Source: Planctomycetota bacterium
GTDB lineage: Bacteria; Planctomycetota; Brocadiia; JAJRTI01
Reading direction: 5' to 3'
DNA length: 10,034 nt
Assembly (NCBI GenBank): GCA_024278415.1
Contig: JAJRTI010000569.1
Location: forward strand, 1-10,034
Each line of letters opens with the position of its first letter. The first letter of the stretch is position 1. Made by a program: the position numbers and the translations under genes. Shown here piece after piece: positions 5,543 through 10,034 of the stretch. The notes beneath the pieces were generated by a model. The model did not search any database, was not told the DNA's origin, and saw only the letters and a program-made list of their open reading frames with translations.

Positions 5543-5841
5543 GCGCAGGCAGAATGGGTGATGGCGGAGCGCGATGCGCGAGGCCTTGGAGGGGATGAGT
5601 GTGCCTACTCTTATGAGAGGCTTCTAACGAATTCAGAAAGGCAAGGAATGGCAACCTGCCTGCCGGCAGGCAACACGACATGTTGGCCTTCCGAGCACAC
5701 GCGGGTGCAGGGGGGGCAGGTGGGCCACGATCGCTGATGCCCACGAGCCTGTGGCATGGACCGTTCAGATCAGCAAATCCTCGTGGCGAACTCGTGGAAC
5801 TTGCGCCCCCGCGGCGAGAAAGACGAACGCGTCGGGAACCT
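5543..5841. other. intergenic region with palindrome and weak hairpin
   Basis: No gene is evident between the ASST-like stop and the radical SAM promoter. A bulged hairpin GCCTACTC (5603-5610), TTAT, GAGAGGC (5615-5621), followed by TTCT, could be a weak terminator for the ASST-like gene. A perfect 16-bp palindrome follows at 5657-5672. The rest shows no structure I can support. Confidence 0.5.
5657..5672. repeat. perfect 16-bp palindrome
   Basis: TGCCTGCCGGCAGGCA is identical to its own reverse complement. It may be a dispersed palindromic repeat, a regulator site or a hairpin. The location, 115 bp after a stop and 170 bp before the next promoter, favours a dispersed repeat. Confidence 0.6.
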
Positions 5842-5870
5842 GTGCAAAACGTCGGAGGTGTCGGTACAAT
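5842..5870 (+). promoter_or_regulatory. promoter of the radical SAM gene
   Basis: GTGCAA (5842-5847), 17 bp, TACAAT (5865-5870; five of six matches to TATAAT). The expected start, around 5877-5880, coincides with the ATG at 5880, predicting a leaderless mRNA. GGAGGTG at 5854-5860 is 19 bases from the ATG, too far for a ribosome binding site, and would lie upstream of the transcript. Confidence 0.6.
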
Positions 5871-5879
5871 CGCGTCAGC

Positions 5880-7031
5880 ATGAAGAGAAAAGACAAGCTC
5901 CTGGTGCTCGGCGAGTCCGCGCAGTGGGACCTGTGCTGCACGAACGCCTGCGTGGGCGGAACGCACGGCCCGGGCGGCGTGCGCGGAGCGGCTGGCCGAT
6001 GGGTCTACCCGGCCGCGCTCCCTGACGGCCGCACGGTCAACCTGTTTAAGGTGCTCATGTCCAACGACTGCCGCAACGATTGCGCCTATTGTTCGGCCCG
6101 TTGCAGCGCCAAGCACCAACGGGAGACGTTCGAGCCGGAGGAGTTGGCCCGGGTGTTTCTCGATCTGCATCGCCGGCGCATCGCGCAGGGCATGTTCCTG
6201 AGTTCCGGGATACATCGCGACTCGGACACCACCATGGATCGCATGCTCGCGGTGGGCGAGTTGCTGCGGGGCAAGCATGGCTTCACCGGCTTCCTGCACA
6301 TGAAGGTGCTGCCCGGCGCGTCGTTCGACCGCGCGGAGCGCGCCGCGGAGCTGGCCGACCGCATCTCGATCAACCTCGAAGCGCCCAACCGCCGCGCGCT
6401 GTCGCAGGTCTGCCCAGACAAGGATTTCGACACCGACCTGATGCGGCGCATGGAGTGGATCGGCAAATTCGTCGGCCGCAGCGACACCCGCGCCAAAGCG
6501 CACACCACGCAGTTTGTCATCGGCGCGGCAGACGAATCGGACCGGGACGTGCTGTCGACCGTGACCCGCCTCTACGACCGGCTCAACCTCCAACGCGCGT
6601 ACTACAGCGCGTTCCAGCCGTTGGCGCAATCTCCGCTCTCAGACAAACCGGCCTCGCCCCTCCTGCGAGAGCACCGGCTCTACCAATGCGACTACCTATT
6701 TCGGCGCTACGGCTTCGGTATGGACGAAGTGCTCTTCGACGAGGATGGCCTGCTGCCTTTGGACACGAACCCGAAGCAGCTCTGGGCGGACGCGCATCCC
6801 GAATGTTTCCCGGTGGAGGTGAACACCGCGCCCAGGGCCACGCTCCTGCGCGTGCCTGGCATCGGCCCGAAGGCCGCGGGCCGCATCATTCGCATGAGGC
6901 GCAAGGCCAAGCTCCACTCTCTCGACGACCTGCGCGCCACGGGCTGCGTCACGAAATGGGCCGCGCCGTACGTGACGATCAACGGGAAGCTGGGCGCGCC
7001 CATGCCGGCGAAGCAGATGGTGCTGTGGTGA
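5880..7031 (+). CDS. putative DNA modification/repair radical SAM protein
   Basis: This 383-aa protein fits the radical SAM family annotated as 'putative DNA modification/repair' (TIGR03916 type). C-R-N-D-C-A-Y-C (64-71) is the CxxxCxxC motif, with Cys64, Cys68 and Cys71 binding the 4Fe-4S cluster used to split SAM. The N-terminus L-G-E-S-A-Q-W-D-L-C-C-T-N-A-C (10-24) and F-L-S-S-G-I (106-111) also suit the family, as does the C-terminal helix-hairpin-helix (V-P-G-I-G-P-K-A-A-G-R-I, 325-336), a non-specific DNA-binding element. The start at 5880 fits the promoter and drops a 43-codon extension lacking family character. The usual partner, a DUF4130/uracil-DNA-glycosylase-like protein, is not next to it. 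Downstream the third toxin-antitoxin module converges, leaving three bases between stop codons. The reaction is unknown; it is not an anaerobic sulfatase maturase, since it has the HhH rather than a SPASM region. Confidence 0.88.
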   Translation: MKRKDKLLVLGESAQWDLCCTNACVGGTHGPGGVRGAAGRWVYPAALPDGRTVNLFKVLMSNDCRNDCAYCSARCSAKHQRETFEPEELARVFLDLHRRRIAQGMFLSSGIHRDSDTTMDRMLAVGELLRGKHGFTGFLHMKVLPGASFDRAERAAELADRISINLEAPNRRALSQVCPDKDFDTDLMRRMEWIGKFVGRSDTRAKAHTTQFVIGAADESDRDVLSTVTRLYDRLNLQRAYYSAFQPLAQSPLSDKPASPLLREHRLYQCDYLFRRYGFGMDEVLFDEDGLLPLDTNPKQLWADAHPECFPVEVNTAPRATLLRVPGIGPKAAGRIIRMRRKAKLHSLDDLRATGCVTKWAAPYVTINGKLGAPMPAKQMVLW

Positions 7032-7034
7032 AGG

Positions 7035-7389
7035 CTACCCCGGGGGCTTAGCGGCCGCCCCGAATCCGAGCCAGCCTTGAAGTGCCCGCTCCGTGTGGCT
7101 TGCATCCCGCTCTGTGAGGCGTCCCACAACCTTGATGACGAGACTCCCGTGCACGGTGTAGATACCTCGCTTCGCGGCGGAGGCGACGTTCAGCCCCGCG
7201 GCCGCCCAGTCGCGCAGCACGAACTCGCCCCGGCAGCAGGGATGAAGTGCGGCTCGTGAGGGGGACGATGAAGACGTCTTGAGAGACGTGTGGCGCGCTC
7301 ACCACCACTGTCGGCCGCACCTTTGCGCCCGACAGATCAGAGAAGGGGTAGCGCACGAGGATGACGTCATTTCTCGAGCAGTTCGGCAT
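7035..7389 (-). pseudogene. mazF: MazF/PemK-family toxin with a frameshift
   Basis: The N-terminal half, R-N-D-V-I-L-V-R-Y-P-F-S-D-L-S-G (6-21) and K-V-R-P-T-V-V-V-S (23-31), then I-V-P-L-T-S-R-T, is typical of MazF/PemK endoribonucleases. After L-L-P-G the frame breaks. The family continuation E-F-V-L-R-D-W-A-A-A-G-L-N-V, then K-R-G-I-Y-T-V-H, follows in another frame down to TAG at 7037-7035. The span is 355 bases, one more than a whole number of codons. Removing one C from the run at 7228-7231 restores a 117-aa protein of normal length. The unrepaired frame reads nonsense to 7048. The gene may be a real pseudogene, leaving the antitoxin alone, or carry a homopolymer sequencing or assembly error. 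It overlaps the antitoxin end by 23 bases. Confidence 0.85.
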
Positions 7390-7570
7390 ACACGTCGTCC
7401 TCGTTGTTGTCCCACACTTCGTCGAGCGAACGGCGGCTCGCCTCTATCCAGAACTGTTCGTCATCGTCTGGCAGAAACGTCACGAGGGCTCGCTTGCCTT
7501 CCGACAAGTCCAGGGCCTCCAGTGGTTCGATCTTGCCCTCGCGCACGACAGCCCATACCGTATTCAACAT
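7367..7570 (-). CDS. antitoxin of the MazF-type module (AF2212-like)
   Basis: This 67-aa protein begins M-L-N-T-V-W-A-V-V-R-E-G-K-I-E-P-L-E-A-L, the short beta-strand start shared by AF2212/DUF104-like antitoxins. It ends in an acidic tail (L-D-E-V-W-D-N-N-E-D-D-V-Y-A-E-L-L) that would wrap the toxin. GAGGAG lies about eight bases before the ATG at 7570. It is the first gene of the operon, with promoter at 7622-7650 and an operator-like palindrome at 7583-7598, and its last codons overlap the toxin start. The frame is intact, in contrast to the toxin. Such small proteins bind the MazF dimer and repress their own promoter; both roles are inferred from the family. Confidence 0.75.
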   Translation of the reverse strand: MLNTVWAVVREGKIEPLEALDLSEGKRALVTFLPDDDEQFWIEASRRSLDEVWDNNEDDVYAELLEK

Positions 7571-7582
7571 GTCCGTATCTCC

Positions 7583-7598
7583 TCAGACTGCGGTCTGA
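7583..7598. promoter_or_regulatory. operator-like palindrome before the third antitoxin
   Basis: TCAGAC-TGCG-GTCTGA is a perfect inverted repeat between the promoter and the antitoxin start, next to the Shine-Dalgarno. It is a plausible autoregulatory site, or an mRNA hairpin limiting translation. Confidence 0.55.
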
Positions 7599-7621
7599 AC
7601 TCTCTCACACCCGTCCATTGG

Positions 7622-7650
7622 ATTCTCGCGCAGTACACCGCAGACGTCAA
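7622..7650 (-). promoter_or_regulatory. promoter of the third toxin-antitoxin module
   Basis: On the minus strand TTGACG (7650-7645), 17 bp, GAGAAT (7627-7622; four of six matches). Transcription would start near 7615, about 45 bases before the antitoxin ATG. Confidence 0.6.
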
Positions 7651-7736
7651 GGCTGAGACGCTCTTTCGGCGCGTCCGACACGAGTCTTGAGTCAGTCGCC
7701 GCAGCACCAGGCCACGGGAGTTCGCGTCATGTCATC

Positions 7737-7756
7737 CCGCATGCTGGCGCATGCGG
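7737..7756. repeat. perfect 8-bp hairpin upstream of the sulfatase promoter
   Basis: CCGCATGC (7737-7744), TGGC, GCATGCGG (7749-7756) are perfectly complementary. The hairpin lies between the divergent antitoxin and sulfatase promoters, 25 bp before the sulfatase -35 region. It could be a regulator site or an insulating structure; there is no T-run. Confidence 0.5.
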
Positions 7757-7781
7757 CTACGGCCTCCCTGCCCTGCACGCC

Positions 7782-7810
7782 GTGCAAAGCATCCCGCGGC
7801 CGGCTATAAT
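7782..7810 (+). promoter_or_regulatory. promoter of the sulfatase gene
   Basis: GTGCAA (7782-7787), 17 bp, TATAAT (7805-7810, perfect -10). The leader would be about 30 bases and contains the Shine-Dalgarno AAGGAGG at 7838-7844. Confidence 0.65.
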
Positions 7811-7848
7811 CCACGCCTCGCCCACTTGCCCCCCAACAAGGAGGAACC

Positions 7849-9240
7849 GTGCCAGACCGCCCCAACATCCTCTGGATTCAGTTCGACGAGGTCCGCGCGG
7901 ACGGGTTCTCATGCTACCCCGGCAACCCGTGGATCACGCCGCACACGCCGAACGTGCAGCGCTTGGCCGACGAAGGCGTCGTGTTCGAAAACGCGTTCTG
8001 CCCGTCGCCCGTGTGCACCCCCAGCCGCGGCTCGGAGCTGGTGAGCCAACATGCGACCACGCTCGGCGTGTATCACAACGTGACCAAGCGCCTGCGCGAT
8101 CGTGCGCACTTCGACACATCATGGCTCTCGTGGACCAAAGTGCTCCGCGACGCCGGCTACCGCGCGGCCAACGTGGGCAAGTCGCACATCGTGGGCTACG
8201 ACGTGTGGGACGAGAACGTCGGCTGCCCGCAATTCCCCCCAATGGCCGGCGTCAAGGAGCGCCGCGACGAGTTGGACCTCGCGATCGTGCCGGGCATCGA
8301 CCTCATCGTGGGCGGCACGTATCCGCTCGAAGACGGCGACTACGAAAGCTTCGGCACGCGGCGGCTCACGCGTGTGGGTTTGGCGAAGCTCGACGAGTTG
8401 GAGGCCTCCGGAAAGCCGTGGCTGCTGCGCATGAGCTACATCGCGCCGCACACGCCGGTCATCACCCCGCCGCCCAACGACGCGGCCTACGACGAAGCCG
8501 CCTGTGCGTTCGATCCCGAGAGGGACGCACCCCACGACGGCATGTCCGCGTACGAGCGCTCCGTGATCGAAACGCAACAGGGCCCGGCCATGTCGCCCCA
8601 CGAGATCGCCCGCGCGCGGGCGACCTATTTCGGCCTCTGCAACGCGCTCGACGGGGAGGTGGGCCTGTTGCTGGACGCGATCCCGGACGACACCATTGTC
8701 ATCATCACCGGCGACCACGGCGCGATGCAGGGCGAGATGGGCCTGTGGCAAAAACAGGTCTTCAACCGCAAGGTGCACCAAGTGCCGTTCATCATCCGCG
8801 CCCCTGGTCTCACGCCCAGCCGGCGCCGGGACAACATCGACCTGCTCGACACCGGGCCGACGCTGCTCGCGCTCTGCGGCATCGACGCGCCCGACGTGTT
8901 CGTGGGCCGAAACGTATGCCAGGACGGTCTGCCGTCGAAGGACATCTTCAGCGCGTTCGGATACGGCGACGAAGGCAGCTACATGTACGAGGCCATCTTC
9001 CGCGGCGCCAACTGCCCCCGTCGCATCTGCATCCGCTCCGGCCCCCACCGCCTCGACCTCAGCATCCGCCGCGAGGGCCAATGGCTCGAGGGCGACGACC
9101 AAGACGTGTTCTACTGCAACACGGCCAAAGACCCGCAAGAGCACCACAACGCCGCGGCCGACCCCGCCAACGCGGCCATCGTCGACCAACTCCGCAACCG
9201 CGTCCTCGAGTGGCACGCGCACACGCACGTGGAGGCGTAG
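7849..9240 (+). CDS. formylglycine-dependent sulfatase
   Basis: This 463-aa type I sulfatase hydrolyses sulfate esters, or in some relatives phosphonate esters, using a formylglycine made from a cysteine. C-T-P-S-R at 56-60 is the canonical C-x-P-x-R signature, with Cys56 as the modified residue and Arg60. Metal ligands are suggested by F-D-E-V-R (12-16; Asp13) and T-G-D-H-G (287-291; Asp289, His290), followed by G-E-M-G-L-W-Q-K. The C-terminal part contains the common D-P-Q-E-H-H-N-A-A-A-D-P motif ('what the bill of materials says' region of choline/iduronate-type sulfatases). It starts with GTG at 7849, with AAGGAGG four bases upstream; the protein begins P-D-R-P-N-I-L-W-I, the usual first strand. 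There is no signal peptide, suggesting a cytoplasmic enzyme acting on imported sulfated molecules. No maturase gene is present in the window. The substrate cannot be named. Confidence 0.92.
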   Translation: MPDRPNILWIQFDEVRADGFSCYPGNPWITPHTPNVQRLADEGVVFENAFCPSPVCTPSRGSELVSQHATTLGVYHNVTKRLRDRAHFDTSWLSWTKVLRDAGYRAANVGKSHIVGYDVWDENVGCPQFPPMAGVKERRDELDLAIVPGIDLIVGGTYPLEDGDYESFGTRRLTRVGLAKLDELEASGKPWLLRMSYIAPHTPVITPPPNDAAYDEAACAFDPERDAPHDGMSAYERSVIETQQGPAMSPHEIARARATYFGLCNALDGEVGLLLDAIPDDTIVIITGDHGAMQGEMGLWQKQVFNRKVHQVPFIIRAPGLTPSRRRDNIDLLDTGPTLLALCGIDAPDVFVGRNVCQDGLPSKDIFSAFGYGDEGSYMYEAIFRGANCPRRICIRSGPHRLDLSIRREGQWLEGDDQDVFYCNTAKDPQEHHNAAADPANAAIVDQLRNRVLEWHAHTHVEA

Positions 9241-9329
9241 CACTTCAGCTTCCCAGGCAGCTTCGCCGCCATGCGTGCTTCAGAACCAACCGAGTCTTCG
9301 AGGTGGCTGGGACCAGGCCGACGCCGGGG

Positions 9330-10034
9330 CTATAGCTCGATCACCTGGCCCGTCTCGATCGACTTGAGCCCGGCCTCCGCTATGGCCACGTTGGCGCGGC
9401 CGACCTCGCCGGGGATTTCCATGGGCGAGCCGTCGCGCGCGGAGGTGAGGAACAGCGTCATCTCGTGCTGCACGTGGCCGCCGCCGGGGGCCTCGACGGT
9501 CTGCTCCTCTTCGCCAACGCGGTGGACCTTCACCCCGCCGCCCCAGCTCCCGAACGCGAGCATGCCCTCCGTGCCCCAAATGCGGTTCTCGTTCCAGCGC
9601 ATGACGCAGGCCGCGCCGTTCGCGTAGAGCCCGGTCGCGCCGCTTTTGTAGTTGATGTTGAGATAGATGTGGTCGGGGTAGTCGTACACGTCCTTGTGCA
9701 CGAAGTTGCCGCCGGTCGCGTACACGGACTTCGCGTCGCCGCAGACGCAGCCCATGAAGTCGATCTCGTGCACGCCGAACTCGAAGAGTGTGCCGCCGGA
9801 CAGTTCGATCTTGTGCCGCCAGGGGGCTTGCTTGCCGGGATTGGCGAAGCCCATGCGCGCGACGTGGATCGAGAACGGCTCCCCAATGGCGCCGTCCTTG
9901 ACCAACTCGATGGCCTTCTTGCACCCGCCGATGTAGCGCAGCACTTGGCCGATCATGAGTGGCGAGCCGGACGCCTGGCACGCGGCGATCATCTCGTCGC
10001 ACTGCGCCACGGTCAGCGCCATGGGCTTCTCGCA
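9330..10034 (-). CDS. Gfo/Idh/MocA family oxidoreductase (5' part missing)
   Basis: The frame reads off the right window edge; the visible 234 residues are the C-terminal two thirds of an NAD(P)-dependent sugar or inositol dehydrogenase-like enzyme. The first residues C-E-K-P carry the conserved E-K-P with the catalytic-region lysine that follows the Rossmann domain, whose start lies outside. G-G-T-L-F-E-F-G-V-H-E-I-D (80-92) contains the conserved histidine of the substrate domain. The remaining beta-sheet half (S-I-H-V-A-R-M, Y-L-N-I-N-Y, E-G-M-L-A-F-G) and the ending A-I-A-E-A-G-L-K-S-I-E-T-G are typical. The ATG at 10022 is internal, not the start. It converges on the sulfatase with 89 bases between the stops and no clear terminator. 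Sugar or polyol oxidation is inferred; the substrate is unknown. Confidence 0.93.
   Translation of the reverse strand, partial: CEKPMALTVAQCDEMIAACQASGSPLMIGQVLRYIGGCKKAIELVKDGAIGEPFSIHVARMGFANPGKQAPWRHKIELSGGTLFEFGVHEIDFMGCVCGDAKSVYATGGNFVHKDVYDYPDHIYLNINYKSGATGLYANGAACVMRWNENRIWGTEGMLAFGSWGGGVKVHRVGEEEQTVEAPGGGHVQHEMTLFLTSARDGSPMEIPGEVGRANVAIAEAGLKSIETGQVIEL

Noticed and set aside
5511..6629. 372-codon minus-strand frame over the radical SAM gene
   Set aside because: It is a shadow of the real gene, with no recognisable motifs.
5880..7031. Anaerobic sulfatase-maturating enzyme for the nearby sulfatase
   Set aside because: The C-terminus is a helix-hairpin-helix rather than a SPASM cysteine region, and the N-terminal motif fits the DNA modification/repair family.
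8119..9243. 374-codon minus-strand frame over the sulfatase
   Set aside because: It is Val/Ala/Arg-rich antisense shadow; no start signal or motif.
7782..9335. 517-codon plus-strand frame overlapping the sulfatase
   Set aside because: It is Arg/His/Pro-rich with no domain; the sulfatase frame carries C-T-P-S-R and the metal-binding residues with a Shine-Dalgarno.

Overview
The window is high-GC bacterial DNA carrying catabolic and accessory genes: an SGNH/GDSL hydrolase, a C45 (acyl-CoA:isopenicillin N acyltransferase-like) peptidase, an arylsulfotransferase-like beta-propeller protein, a radical SAM protein of the DNA modification/repair type, a formylglycine sulfatase and a Gfo/Idh/MocA oxidoreductase. 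Sulfatases, ASST-like proteins, C45 hydrolases and Gfo/Idh/MocA enzymes are abundant together in Planctomycetota, Lentisphaerota, Hydrogenedentota and related heterotrophs. That affiliation is inferred from gene content only. There are no rRNA, tRNA, CRISPR or transposase genes.

Layout. 1-1131: a hairpin, a very small lipoprotein ORF (136-225, minus, 29 codons, strong Shine-Dalgarno) and a membrane-anchored SGNH hydrolase (minus). 1132-1467: no confident gene; a 13-bp perfect hairpin and a possible degraded reading frame. 1468-1958: a RelE/ParE-like toxin with its upstream antitoxin (minus, ATGA overlap). 2058-3136: a higBA module (minus) with promoter and operator, bracketed by a 147-bp direct repeat. 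Both repeat copies encode the last ~44 residues of the C45 protein; one belongs to the intact gene (3001-4149, minus) and the other is an orphan fragment. 4150-4336: a divergent control region with a promoter and inverted repeat for the C45 gene, and a promoter-like site plus seven tandem heptamers before the ASST-like gene (4337-5542, plus). 5543-5879: intergenic, with a 16-bp perfect palindrome and a promoter that probably gives a leaderless radical SAM mRNA (5880-7031, plus). 7035-7570: a third toxin-antitoxin module (minus), whose MazF-type toxin is frameshifted by one extra base. 7571-7848: promoters, an operator-like palindrome and a hairpin. 7849-9240: sulfatase (plus). 9330-10034: the Gfo/Idh/MocA gene (minus), cut by the window edge.

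How it fits together. The catabolic genes are mostly singly transcribed units rather than one operon. Sulfatase and ASST-like protein suggest handling of sulfate esters, and the oxidoreductase suggests sugar or polyol oxidation, but no substrate can be read from the sequence. All three toxin-antitoxin modules lie on the minus strand in gaps between unrelated genes, and one is flanked by a gene-end duplication. This looks like a locus that repeatedly accepts small accessory modules. Three plus-strand genes share a promoter-like pattern (GTGCAA or GTGCAG, 17 bp, TAnnnT), whereas the minus-strand promoters of higBA, the third module and the C45 gene carry TTGACA or TTGACG.
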